A DNA stretch of 45,591 nucleotides from contig VFJJ01000074.1 of the NCBI GenBank assembly GCA_009886115.1, positions 1 through 45,591 of the forward strand, read 5' to 3'. Position numbers and translations under genes: made by a program. The notes beneath the pieces were generated by a model. That model was not told where the DNA came from. It saw only the letters and a program-made list of their open reading frames with translations, and searched no databases. Shown in pieces: positions 17,536-25,362 of this stretch. How positions within the stretch are numbered: the first letter of the stretch is position 1; the number at the start of each line of letters is the position of its first letter. Origin of the DNA: Actinomycetota bacterium (GTDB taxonomy: Bacteria > Actinomycetota > Acidimicrobiia > IMCC26256 > VFJJ01).

Positions 17536-17984
17536 CAGCCCCGAACGCCAAGCGGGCCGAGAGCCCCGAGATCGTCAGGGCTGCCGGCGGGATCGTCACG
17601 CGAGGTGCCGGTGCCGGTGCTCGCGAGATCCTCGTTGTCCACCGGCCCGACCACGACGACTGGTCGCTCCCCAAGGGCAAGCTCGACGAGGGCGAGGACT
17701 GGGACGACGCCGCGGCCCGAGAGGTACGCGAAGAGACGGGCATCGTGGTGCGGGCGACGCGTTTCGTGGCTTCCACCCACTACCTCGACGCTCGTCAGCG
17801 ACCCAAGGAGGTCAGGTACTTCGAGATGGAGACGGTCGCGATCGAGCCCTTCATCCCCAATCACGAGGTCGACCAAGCGCGCTGGTGTCGCGTCGAGGAG
17901 GTCGCCGAGCTCCTGAGCTACGACACCGATCGGTCGGTCGTCGAGGCCTGGCGGCTCGGCACCGACCGCCGACCGGCCGGGTAG
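17532..17984 (+). CDS. Nudix hydrolase (MutT1 N-terminal half type)
   Basis: A 150-residue Nudix protein. The Nudix box is complete: GKLDEGE, seven residues, then REVREETGIV, with the preceding WSLPKGK typical of the MutT1/diadenosine polyphosphate group. The C-terminus ARWCRVEEVAELLSYDTDRSV also matches that group. Likely substrates are oxidised nucleoside triphosphates or diadenosine polyphosphates. In mycobacterial MutT1 this domain is fused to a histidine phosphatase; here the phosphatase is the next gene, 8 bp downstream. In M. tuberculosis mutT1 follows ppk1, as it nearly does here. The start overlaps the CHAD stop by 4 bp. Confidence 0.93.
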   Translation: MTAPNAKRAESPEIVRAAGGIVTRGAGAGAREILVVHRPDHDDWSLPKGKLDEGEDWDDAAAREVREETGIVVRATRFVASTHYLDARQRPKEVRYFEMETVAIEPFIPNHEVDQARWCRVEEVAELLSYDTDRSVVEAWRLGTDRRPAG

Positions 17985-17992
17985 GAGATCGA

Positions 17993-18538
17993 ATGACCGT
18001 GCTGGTCGTACGCCACGCCAAGGCCGGTGATCGCGGGCGCTGGATCGGCCCCGACGACGAGCGTCCGCTCACCAAGAGCGGATGGGCCCAGGCGGGCGCG
18101 CTCGCCACCATGTTGCCAGCCCTCCTCGGCCCCGCCGCGGGGGACTCTCAGATCCTGACCAGCCCGTACCTCCGCTGCCGCCAGACCGTCGAGCCCCTCG
18201 CCGAGGCCCTGGGCATCGATGTCGTCGACGACCGGCGCCTCGAGGAAGGCCGATCACTGCAGTCGACGCTCACGTTGCTGAGCAGCCTGCCAGCCGACCC
18301 CGTGGTGCTGTGCAGCCACGGCGACGTGATCGGCGACCTGGGCCGCTGGCTCATCAACGCCGGCCTCGACCGGGATGGCATCGACGAAGGCTTGACGCGA
18401 CGTCCCGGGAACGGCACCTCCCCGATCGGATCGCCGGTGCGGGGTGGCGACGACCCGGCCAAGGGATCGACCTGGATGATCGAGCGCCACGGGACCGAGA
18501 TCGTCAGCGCTCGTTACATCGGTCCTCCGGAGGTGTGA
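17993..18538 (+). CDS. SixA-type histidine phosphatase (MutT1 C-terminal half type)
   Basis: A 181-residue phosphoglycerate-mutase-like phosphatase. The catalytic signature is VVRHAKAG (His8), followed by RPLTKSGWAQAGAL, SPYLRCRQTVEPLA and the second His in CSHGDV. The RHAKAG/RCRQTVEPLA pattern closely follows the C-terminal domain of mycobacterial MutT1, which removes phosphate from the products of the Nudix domain. An AGGAG-type SD precedes ATG 17993. It lies 8 bp after the Nudix gene and 3 bp before the methyltransferase. A separate SixA role on phospho-His proteins cannot be excluded. Confidence 0.9.
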   Translation: MTVLVVRHAKAGDRGRWIGPDDERPLTKSGWAQAGALATMLPALLGPAAGDSQILTSPYLRCRQTVEPLAEALGIDVVDDRRLEEGRSLQSTLTLLSSLPADPVVLCSHGDVIGDLGRWLINAGLDRDGIDEGLTRRPGNGTSPIGSPVRGGDDPAKGSTWMIERHGTEIVSARYIGPPEV

Positions 18539-18541
18539 ACC

Positions 18542-19189
18542 ATGACGAGTCGATGGTCGGACGCAGCCCACGTGCCCCGCGGTGACGACTACGACGCCCG
18601 GTGGCGGGCCCTGGCCGCGGCCGGGCAGAACCCGCATGGCGAAGCCGACTTCGTCGAGCGGCTCTGGGAGCGCATGGGGCAGCCCCAGGACCCCCAGGAC
18701 CCCGAGCAGCCCGAGCGGGACGAGCACGGAGCGGCTGGTTTCGCGCGGGTGCTCGACGCCGGGTGTGGAACCGGCCGGCTGGCCATCGAGCTCGACCGTC
18801 GGGGCTTCGACGTCACGGGCGTCGACCTCGACCCGACGATGCTGGAGTCGGCCCGGAGCAAGAGCTCGTCGGTCACCTGGCACCTCGCCGACCTGAGCGA
18901 CGTTCGGCTCGCCAGCTCGTTCGACGTCGTGGTGCTGGCGGGGAACGTGATGATCTTCCTCGCGCCAGGCACCGAGGCAGCAACCATTGCCAACCTGGCG
19001 GAGCACCTTCGCCCGGGCGGCCTGCTCGTGGCCGGGTTCGAGCGACAGACCGGCCGGCTCCAGCTCGACGAGTACGACCAGGTGTGCGACCAGGCCGGCT
19101 TGACGCTCCACGAGCGTCACTCCACGTGGGATGACGATCCGTTCGAACCCGCACGTTCGTATGCGGTGTCCGTCCACCGTCTGGGTTGA
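18542..19189 (+). CDS. Class I SAM-dependent methyltransferase
   Basis: A 215-residue methyltransferase. Motif I is VLDAGCGTGRLAIEL (about 69-83), then VTGVDLDPTML, and FDVVVLAGNVMIFL as motif II. An N-terminal helical cap carries YDARWRALAAAGQNPHGEADFVERL, a pattern shared by a group of actinobacterial methyltransferases with unknown substrate. A GGAGG SD precedes ATG 18542, which is 3 bp after the phosphatase stop, so it is in the same operon. A role in phosphate metabolism is not evident. Confidence 0.85.
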   Translation: MTSRWSDAAHVPRGDDYDARWRALAAAGQNPHGEADFVERLWERMGQPQDPQDPEQPERDEHGAAGFARVLDAGCGTGRLAIELDRRGFDVTGVDLDPTMLESARSKSSSVTWHLADLSDVRLASSFDVVVLAGNVMIFLAPGTEAATIANLAEHLRPGGLLVAGFERQTGRLQLDEYDQVCDQAGLTLHERHSTWDDDPFEPARSYAVSVHRLG

Positions 19190-19256
19190 ACGCGTGACGC
19201 AACTGCGACCTCGACCGTCGGGGGACATCCTTCACCGACCCCTACCATCAGCAGCG

Positions 19257-20807
19257 ATGCGGACCGCTGTCTTCGATCTCGGAAGCAACTCGTTTCGCCT
19301 CCTGGTCGTCGACGTCACCTCCGACGGTGCGCTCGCCACCGTGGCCCGAGACCGCGAGGAGCTGGGCCTCGGAGCCGTCGTGGCGCGCGACGGGGTCATC
19401 GACGGCCGCGCGCTCGAGGCCGCCCAGGCGGCCGTGCGCCGTTTCCGGGCCGCAGCCGAGCGGCTCGGCGCCTCGCCCGTGCTTCCGGTCGCCACCAGCG
19501 CGATTCGCGACGCCACCAATCGCGATCATGTCCTCGCGGTGCTCTCGGAGGCGGCCGGGGTGTCCGTCCGTCTGCTCGACGGCAAGGAAGAAGCCCGTCT
19601 GTCATTCATCGGGATGCGGGCCGGCGCCGGGGTGGCTAACGGATCGACCCTGACGCTCGATCTCGGAGGCGGCAGCCTCGACGTGGCCTTCGGCGACGAC
19701 CATGCCATCGCCTGGGCCGACAGCTGCGATCTCGGAGGAGCTCGACTGACCGCCTTGTACCTCGAGCACGATCCTCCGACAGCGCCGGAACTCGATCGAT
19801 TGCACACGGCCAGCAGCCGAGCATTGGCCCCCATGGCCGCTCGCACCGTCGCCCATCCCCCCACCCAGTGCATCGCCGCTGGAGGATCAGTCAGGGCCAT
19901 CGCCCGGCTCGCGGCCAGCCGACGCTGGGTCCACCCACCGAGCACCGTGCACCTGATGACCCTGAGCCGCCAGGAGCTCCGGTCGTTGCAACGCGAGCTC
20001 GCCACCATGACCCAGGCCCAGCGGCTTGCGTTGCCGACGCTCAAGCAACGCAAGCAGGACGTGCTCCCGGCGGCATCGGCGGTCCTGGCGATCGCCTGCG
20101 AGGCGTTCGATCTCGACGAGATCGTCATCTCCGAGTGGGGGCTTCGGGAAGGCGTGATCATCGAGGCGTTCCACCTGGCATCCGAGACCAGCACCCAGGC
20201 TCGTGATCTGCGCCGGGCTGCGGTGCGCCGGCTCGAGCTGGCATGGGCCAAGGAGCCCGGTCACGGCGATCACGTGGCCGAGCTGGCCGTGGCCCTGTTC
20301 GACGCCACCAGAGAACTGCACGGTCTGGACGATGCCGATCGGGAGCTGCTCGACCATGCCGCGCACCTCCACGACATCGGTGAGTCGATCGCATTCGGCG
20401 GACATCACAAGCACGGCGCCTACCTGATCGAGCACTCCGAGCTGCATGGTTTCGGTGCCGACGAGATCGCGGCCATGGCATCCATCGTCCGCTTCCACAA
20501 GGGTTCGGGCCCGAAGCCGTATCCACCGTTCGACGGTTTGCCGAAGGAGCACCGACAACGCGTCACGACGCTCACGGCGTTGCTCCGGGTCGCCGACGGC
20601 CTCGACTGCTCTCACGAGCACCCCGTCGAGCGGGTCGACGTGAGCGACGACGGTGACATTCTCGAGGTACGGGCGATCGGAACCGGCGAGATCGAGCGTG
20701 CCCTCGACGGAAGTCGGGCCAAGGCCGACCTGCTGGCGGTCGCGCTCGGTCGGGAGATTCGCATCGTCGCCGTGCTCGGTGAGCCCGACATCGTGGGAGC
20801 AGGCTGA
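19257..20807 (+). CDS. ppx: Ppx/GppA phosphatase with C-terminal HD-like domain
   Basis: A 516-residue exopolyphosphatase/guanosine pentaphosphatase. The actin-like ASKHA domain (about 1-310) has the first phosphate loop FDLGSNSFRLLV, TSAIRDATN and the second loop LDLGGGSLDVAFG. The C-terminal domain (about 325-490) is helical with an HD-like signature (HAAHLHDIGE, FGGHHKHGAYLI, IVRFHKG), as in the longer E. coli-type enzymes. It probably shortens polyphosphate from the end, opposing ppk1. ATG 19257 is chosen at the start of the conserved fold; a TACCAT box lies 8 nt upstream, suggesting a leaderless start separate from the upstream operon. Whether pppGpp is also hydrolysed cannot be told. 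Confidence 0.93.
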   Translation: MRTAVFDLGSNSFRLLVVDVTSDGALATVARDREELGLGAVVARDGVIDGRALEAAQAAVRRFRAAAERLGASPVLPVATSAIRDATNRDHVLAVLSEAAGVSVRLLDGKEEARLSFIGMRAGAGVANGSTLTLDLGGGSLDVAFGDDHAIAWADSCDLGGARLTALYLEHDPPTAPELDRLHTASSRALAPMAARTVAHPPTQCIAAGGSVRAIARLAASRRWVHPPSTVHLMTLSRQELRSLQRELATMTQAQRLALPTLKQRKQDVLPAASAVLAIACEAFDLDEIVISEWGLREGVIIEAFHLASETSTQARDLRRAAVRRLELAWAKEPGHGDHVAELAVALFDATRELHGLDDADRELLDHAAHLHDIGESIAFGGHHKHGAYLIEHSELHGFGADEIAAMASIVRFHKGSGPKPYPPFDGLPKEHRQRVTTLTALLRVADGLDCSHEHPVERVDVSDDGDILEVRAIGTGEIERALDGSRAKADLLAVALGREIRIVAVLGEPDIVGAG

Positions 20808-20809
20808 CC

Positions 20810-20839
20810 GAACGTTTGGTTGTTGTACACCAAACGTTC
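20810..20839. promoter_or_regulatory. Perfect 11-bp inverted repeat between ppx and pstS
   Basis: GAACGTTTGGT (20810-20820), an 8-nt spacer TGTTGTAC, and ACCAAACGTTC (20829-20839) form a perfect inverted repeat right after the ppx stop. It could be the ppx terminator or an operator for pstS. It is richer in A/T than its surroundings. Confidence 0.7.
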
Positions 20840-20902
20840 AGGAACATGTCGTGAACGCGACACCTGACCTCCTTACGGTCGGCCGTTGTTGGACCACGAC
20901 AC

Positions 20903-20920
20903 CCGTGGCATGAGCCACGG
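20903..20920 (+). promoter_or_regulatory. Hairpin in the pstS leader
   Basis: CCGTGGC (20903-20909), loop ATGA, GCCACGG (20914-20920) form a perfect 7-bp stem 21 nt before the pstS GTG. It may stabilise the message or shape the leader; function unknown. Confidence 0.45.
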
Positions 20921-20941
20921 TCACACATCAAGGGGAATCAG

Positions 20942-22102
20942 GTGCTCACAGCCCGAATGAAGAAGCGTGTGTTCGTCGCGCTCCCGCTGGCTCTGATGCT
21001 CGTCGCATCCGCGTGCGGCGACGATGACGACGACGACACCTCGGCCACCACCGCGCCCGCAGTCGAGACCACCACCGGAGCCTCGGCGGCGACGGTGACC
21101 TCGGGCGCAGCGGCCACCACTGCTCCACCCGCAGCGACCACCGCACCAGGGAGCGACGCTCCCGACTACTCCGCCCTCGAAGGCGAGATCGTCGTCACCG
21201 GCTCGTCGACCGTCGAGCCCATCTCGGCCTTGGTCGCCGAGGCCTTCGACGGGCTCACCGGCGGCAATGTGGCCGTCTCGGTCGACGGCCCCGGGACGTC
21301 GGACGGCTTCAAGGCCTTCTGTGCCGGCGAGGCCGACATCGCCGACGCTTCCCGGGCCATCAAGGATGAAGAGGTGACGGCCTGTGCCGACGGCGGCGTC
21401 GAGTTCGCCGAGCTGGCCGTGGCCATCGACGGTCTCTCGGTGATCACATCGCCCGACAACGCCGTCGAATGCCTCAACTACGCCGACCTCTACGCCCTGA
21501 TCGGGCCGGAGTCGGAAGGTGTCGAGAACTGGGCCGACGCCCAGGCCCTGGCCACCGAGCTGGGCTCGACGACCACGCTCCCCGACCTCCGCCTGACGAT
21601 CACCGCGCCGGGTGAGGAGTCGGGCACCTTCGACAGCTTCTACGAGCTGGCGTTGAAGAAGATCGGCGACGCCCGCGCCGAGGAAGGACTGGCACCTCTC
21701 GACGGCAACGACAAGCCGGTCAAGACCCGGGCCGACTACAATTCGTCGCCCAACGACAACGTGATCATCGAGGGCATCGGCGGCGAGGAAGGTTCGCTGG
21801 GCTGGGTCGGCTTCGCCTTCGCCGACGAGAACCGCGACACGGTCAAGCTGCTCGGTGTCGACGGGGTCGGCGACGGCACCTGTGTCGTCCCCGACGCCAC
21901 GACCATCGCCGACGGCAGCTACCCGCTCGCCCGCACGCTCTACATCTACGTCAACACGGTCAAGGCAGCCGAGAACCCGGCTCTGCAGGCGTTCGTCGAC
22001 TACTACCTCTCCGACGACGGCATCGCCAACGTCGAAGCCGCCGACTACGTGCCGCTGCCCGCCGACCAGCTCGACGCCACCCGCTCCGCCTGGGTCGGCT
22101 GA
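20942..22102 (+). CDS. pstS: Phosphate ABC transporter substrate-binding lipoprotein
   Basis: A 386-residue PstS. The signal sequence (KKRVFVALPLALMLVASAC) ends in a lipobox Cys, followed by a D-rich stretch and a Thr/Ala linker (about 30-75). The mature domain has VTGSSTVEPIS, the phosphate-binding loop, then DGPGTSDGFKAFCAGEADIADASR and the ligand loop ESGTFDSF. PstS captures phosphate outside the membrane and delivers it to PstCA. GTG 20942 is used because AAGGGG sits 6 nt upstream; ATG 20957 is the alternative and gives a more standard signal peptide. A strong hairpin follows, and the rest of the pst genes have their own PHO-box promoter. Confidence 0.96.
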   Translation: MLTARMKKRVFVALPLALMLVASACGDDDDDDTSATTAPAVETTTGASAATVTSGAAATTAPPAATTAPGSDAPDYSALEGEIVVTGSSTVEPISALVAEAFDGLTGGNVAVSVDGPGTSDGFKAFCAGEADIADASRAIKDEEVTACADGGVEFAELAVAIDGLSVITSPDNAVECLNYADLYALIGPESEGVENWADAQALATELGSTTTLPDLRLTITAPGEESGTFDSFYELALKKIGDARAEEGLAPLDGNDKPVKTRADYNSSPNDNVIIEGIGGEEGSLGWVGFAFADENRDTVKLLGVDGVGDGTCVVPDATTIADGSYPLARTLYIYVNTVKAAENPALQAFVDYYLSDDGIANVEAADYVPLPADQLDATRSAWVG

Positions 22103-22177
22103 GGTTCAGCCGAGCGGCCTCCGGGCATCCTGGCCGGTATGGCCGGCACAGGACCGCCCGGTTCACTCGCCCCGCAT

Positions 22178-22207
22178 CGGGACCCGGTGGTCATCCACCG
22201 GGTCCCG
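22178..22207 (+). terminator. Strong hairpin after pstS
   Basis: CGGGACCCGGTGG (22178-22190), loop TCAT, CCACCGGGTCCCG (22195-22207) form a perfect 13-bp stem. It lacks a U-tract, as usual for GC-rich actinobacteria. It separates pstS from the downstream PHO-box promoter and may allow pstS to be expressed more than the membrane genes. Confidence 0.8.
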
Positions 22208-22214
22208 TGCGTTC

Positions 22215-22269
22215 GTTCACCTGACGTTCACCTCTGCCTCGGATTGTGTCCATGTTGGCCGCCTATCGT
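22215..22269 (+). promoter_or_regulatory. PHO box and promoter for the pstC operon
   Basis: Two abutting 11-bp direct repeats, GTTCACCTGAC (22215-22225) and GTTCACCTCTG (22226-22236), match the Streptomyces PhoP direct-repeat pattern GTTCAYYYR. A TATCGT -10 box (22264-22269) lies 27 bp further, so the repeats end a few bases before the -35 position, as expected for activation by a PhoP/RegX3-type regulator. A start near 22276 would give a leader of about 40 nt with an SD before the small membrane gene. The pattern is seen directly; the regulator is inferred. Confidence 0.7.
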
Positions 22270-22316
22270 CACCCCCGGCTCACCCAACCCCGATCCAACA
22301 ACCTGCGGAGGGGTCC

Positions 22317-22535
22317 GTGTCACGGCGCTGGCGGCGGTCGATCTCCTCCTTGGTGATCCTGGCGATCGTCGTGTTCCTCTGGGCGACCGAGGGCGATCCC
22401 GATTCAGCCGACGGCAACTCGTCGGCCCGCACGACGGCACCAGCCGACGGAACGCCCGCGGTGCTGGCGACGGCGGTGGGGACGTCCCCCGCCTTCACCT
22501 CAGCAGTGACCGTCGCCGCCTCGGGGCCTGCATGA
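22317..22535 (+). CDS. Small single-span membrane protein at the head of the pstCAB operon
   Basis: A 72-residue protein: basic N-terminus SRRWRRS, one hydrophobic helix (about 8-24, ISSLVILAIVVFLWA), then an Asp/Ser/Thr/Ala-rich outer tail of about 45 residues with no Cys. The start GTG 22317 has one of the best SD sequences of the window (GGAGGGG). It is the first gene downstream of the PHO box and ends in an ATGA overlap with a possible 15-codon reading frame leading to pstC. I do not recognise the family. It could be a small accessory subunit of the Pst transporter or a link to the histidine kinase, but both are guesses. Confidence 0.65.
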   Translation: MSRRWRRSISSLVILAIVVFLWATEGDPDSADGNSSARTTAPADGTPAVLATAVGTSPAFTSAVTVAASGPA

Positions 22536-22579
22536 GCACGGCCGGCATCCGGGCCAGCACCGTGATCGGAGCGCGATGA
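22532..22579 (+). CDS. Possible 15-codon coupling peptide between the small membrane gene and pstC
   Basis: The frame MSTAGIRASTVIGAR starts at ATG 22532, overlapping the upstream TGA, and ends at TGA 22577-22579, overlapping the pstC ATG. Both ends show the ATGA coupling arrangement. The peptide has no recognised feature and the arrangement may be chance; pstC also has its own GGAG SD. Confidence 0.25.
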   Translation: MSTAGIRASTVIGAR

Positions 22580-23517
22580 CGCAGTTGACCCCGATGCTTC
22601 CGGGCCCGGAGCCGATGAGCCTCCGGGGCAGCCCCCGCCGGAGGCGCAAGGAACGCTCGGTCCACGTGGTGTTGTTGTCGGCGGCACTCATCTCCATCCT
22701 GATCAGCGTCGGCATCGTGTACTCGTTGGTGGGCAACGCCATCGACTTCCTCCAGAAGATCGACCTGTCCCAGCTCTGGACGACCGGCTACTTCCCCCGC
22801 CGAGGCCTGTTCGACCTCAAGACCCTGTTCATAGGCTCGTTGCTCATTACCGGGGTCGCCCTGGTCGTCGCCGGCCCGATCGGGCTGGGCGCGGCGATCT
22901 ACCTCTCCGAGTACGCCTCCCCCCGGATGCGGCGCATCTGCAAGCCCATCCTCGAGGTGCTGGCGGGCATCCCCAGTGTCGTGATCGGGTTCTTCGCGCT
23001 GACGTGGATCGCCCCGAACATCGTCCAGCGGATCTTCTCTCAATCCGGGACGTTCAGCCTGGCCGCCGCGGGCATCGGTGTCGGGATCCTCATCATCCCG
23101 ATCATCGCCTCGGTGGCCGAGGACGCCATGCGAGCCGTACCCCTGGCACTGCGAGAAGCCTCCTACGGGTTGGGCGCCCGCAAGATCACCACCAGCGTGC
23201 GGGTGGTGCTGCCGGCCGCCGTCTCGGGCATCGTCGCCGCGTTCATCCTCGGCATCAGCCGGGCCATCGGCGAGACCCTGGTGGTGGCCCTGGCCGCCGG
23301 AGGATCGGGGGGCTCGGTCTTCACGACCGACATCACCGGCCCCGGCCAAACCGTCACCGCAGCGATCGCGTCCCTGTCGTTCGGCTCCGACCAACCGGCC
23401 GGCGACGACGCCGCCTTCCAGAGCCTCTACTTCCTGGGGATCATCTTGTTCATCTTCACCCTGTTGCTGAACCTGGCGGGCGACGTGTTCGTCCGCCGCA
23501 CGAGGCAGCACTACTGA
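22576..23517 (+). CDS. pstC: Phosphate ABC transporter permease PstC
   Basis: A 313-residue integral membrane permease with six hydrophobic segments. The N-terminus is basic (PRRRRKERS), then the first helix at about 29-52. The binding-protein-dependent transport (EAA) loop is visible as REASYGLGARKITTSVRVVLPAAVSGI, with GISRAIGETL after it, typical of PstC. With PstA it forms the channel for phosphate driven by PstB. The start overlaps the upstream 15-codon frame by 4 bp, and its stop shares one base with the pstA start (TGATG). Confidence 0.96.
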   Translation: MTQLTPMLPGPEPMSLRGSPRRRRKERSVHVVLLSAALISILISVGIVYSLVGNAIDFLQKIDLSQLWTTGYFPRRGLFDLKTLFIGSLLITGVALVVAGPIGLGAAIYLSEYASPRMRRICKPILEVLAGIPSVVIGFFALTWIAPNIVQRIFSQSGTFSLAAAGIGVGILIIPIIASVAEDAMRAVPLALREASYGLGARKITTSVRVVLPAAVSGIVAAFILGISRAIGETLVVALAAGGSGGSVFTTDITGPGQTVTAAIASLSFGSDQPAGDDAAFQSLYFLGIILFIFTLLLNLAGDVFVRRTRQHY

Positions 23518-24479
23518 TGGCCGCCGCTGCCCCCCCGGCCAACCCGGCGTCGATCACCACCCTCGCCGTCGAGCGCTCCCTCGCCTCACGCAAGCGTGAT
23601 TGGCTGGGCCAGGTCTTCCAGGTGGTGTTGCTGCTCTCGTTGATCCTGTCCCTTGCGATCATCGTCTTCTTGTTGTCGAACGTCCTCGGCGGCGCCTGGC
23701 GGGTCTGGACCGATCGGGGCACCGACTTCCTCACCGAGGGCGGATCACGCCAGGCCGAGGCAGCCGGCGTCTGGCAGGGCATCCGCGGCACGCTGACGCT
23801 GGTGGGCTTCGTCGTGCTGCTCGCCTTCCCCATCGGCATCGCCTCGGCCATCTATCTCGAGGAATACGCACCCGACAACACGCTGACGAAGTTCATCAAC
23901 GTGAACATCCGCAACCTCACCGGTGTGCCGTCGGTCGTGTACGGCCTGCTCGGCCTGGCGGTGTTCGTGCGCACCTTCGGGCTCGACCGCAACGACGAGG
24001 GCGGGCTCACCGGGGGCAAGAGCGTGATCTCGGCCGGTCTCACGCTGGCGGTGCTGGTGCTGCCGATCGTGATCATCACCTCGGCCGAGGCCATTCGGGC
24101 CGTGCCGCGTTCGATCCGCGAGGCGGGCTACGGCGTCGGGGCTTCGCGGTGGGAGGTGACGCGGATGCTGGTGCTCCCGTCGGCCGCACCCGGAATCCTC
24201 ACCGGCACGGTGCTGGCGATCTCCCGGGCGATGGGCGAGGCGGCTCCGATCCTCCTGATCGGCGCCAACACCGGGTTCTTCTCGTCGGGGAACCAGAGCT
24301 TCGTCGAACAACTCCAGGGAACGTTCACCGCGTTGCCTGCGGTGATCTTCGGCTGGGCCCGCGAGACCTCCGAGTTCCGCGATGTCACGGCAGCCGCGAT
24401 CTTCGTGTTGCTGGTGATCACCGTCCTCGCCAACGGCACCGCCGTCTGGCTGCGCAACCGCTTCGAGAAGCAGTGGTAG
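23517..24479 (+). CDS. pstA: Phosphate ABC transporter permease PstA
   Basis: A 320-residue permease with six hydrophobic segments. The first is at about 34-60, and the EAA loop reads [27 protein letters not shown] followed by [14 protein letters not shown], the PstA pattern. The periplasmic loop after helix 1 is about 35 residues. It pairs with PstC. ATG 23517 overlaps the pstC stop by one base, and pstB follows after 8 bp. Confidence 0.96.
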   Translation: MAAAAPPANPASITTLAVERSLASRKRDWLGQVFQVVLLLSLILSLAIIVFLLSNVLGGAWRVWTDRGTDFLTEGGSRQAEAAGVWQGIRGTLTLVGFVVLLAFPIGIASAIYLEEYAPDNTLTKFINVNIRNLTGVPSVVYGLLGLAVFVRTFGLDRNDEGGLTGGKSVISAGLTLAVLVLPIVIITSAEAIRAVPRSIREAGYGVGASRWEVTRMLVLPSAAPGILTGTVLAISRAMGEAAPILLIGANTGFFSSGNQSFVEQLQGTFTALPAVIFGWARETSEFRDVTAAAIFVLLVITVLANGTAVWLRNRFEKQW

Positions 24480-24487
24480 GAGAGGTC

Positions 24488-25357
24488 ATGAACCAGCTCA
24501 CAGAGCAGACGTTGGTCACTGTCACGCTCCCCGAATCCAGCCCTGAACGCTCAGGCGACGCGGCGAACAGGGCCGACGACGACAGCGTGTTCAGCCTGCG
24601 CGGCGTGAACGTCCACTACGGCTCGTTCCACGCGGTCCGCGACATCACGATGGAGATCCCCCGCCGCCAGATCACCGCGCTCATCGGCCCGAGCGGCTGT
24701 GGGAAGTCGACCCTGCTGCGGTGCTTCAACCGGATGAACGACCTCATCACGACGGCCAAGGTGAGCGGCTCCGTCATCTACAACGGCGAGAACCTCTACG
24801 ACAGCTACGTCGATGCCGTCGAGGTGCGTCGCCGCATCGGCATGGTCTTCCAGAAGCCCAACCCCTTCCCGAAGTCGATCTACGACAACATCGCCTTCGG
24901 CCCCAAGGTCAACGGGATCAAGGGCAACATGGACGACCTCGTCGAGCAGGCCTTGCGCGACGCAGCACTGTGGGACGAGGTCAAGGACAAGCTCAAGCAG
25001 AACGCCTACGGGCTCTCGGGCGGCCAGCAGCAGCGGATGTGCATCGCCCGGGCCATCGCGGTGCAGCCCGACGTGATCCTCATGGACGAGCCGTGCTCGG
25101 CACTCGACCCGATAGCTTCTGCACGCATCGAAGACCTGATGACCGAGCTGAAGGCCCAGTACACGATCGTGATCGTCACCCACAACATGCAACAGGCCGC
25201 CCGTGTCAGCGATCGGACCGCGTTCTTCACGGTCGAAGTCGACGAAGCCCGGAGCAGCCGGACGGGGATCCTGGTGGAGTTCGACACCGCTCAGCGGATC
25301 TTCACCAATCCGTCCGACTCCCGGACCGAGGCGTACATCACCGGTCGATTCGGTTGA
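24488..25357 (+). CDS. pstB: Phosphate ABC transporter ATPase PstB
   Basis: A 289-residue ATPase. Walker A is GPSGCGKST, the Q-loop [15 protein letters not shown] is the PstB hallmark, the signature is LSGGQQQR, Walker [14 protein letters not shown], and the switch His is in VTHNMQQAA. An N-terminal extension of about 35 residues is poorly conserved. A GGAGAGG SD precedes ATG 24488. The TGA overlaps a possible TTG start of the second phoU. Confidence 0.97.
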   Translation: MNQLTEQTLVTVTLPESSPERSGDAANRADDDSVFSLRGVNVHYGSFHAVRDITMEIPRRQITALIGPSGCGKSTLLRCFNRMNDLITTAKVSGSVIYNGENLYDSYVDAVEVRRRIGMVFQKPNPFPKSIYDNIAFGPKVNGIKGNMDDLVEQALRDAALWDEVKDKLKQNAYGLSGGQQQRMCIARAIAVQPDVILMDEPCSALDPIASARIEDLMTELKAQYTIVIVTHNMQQAARVSDRTAFFTVEVDEARSSRTGILVEFDTAQRIFTNPSDSRTEAYITGRFG

Positions 25358-25362
25358 ACCTC

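Noticed and set aside
20810-20839. Inverted repeat considered as a mobile-element end or attachment site
   Set aside because: No integrase, transposase or target duplication is present, and both flanks are intact phosphate genes.
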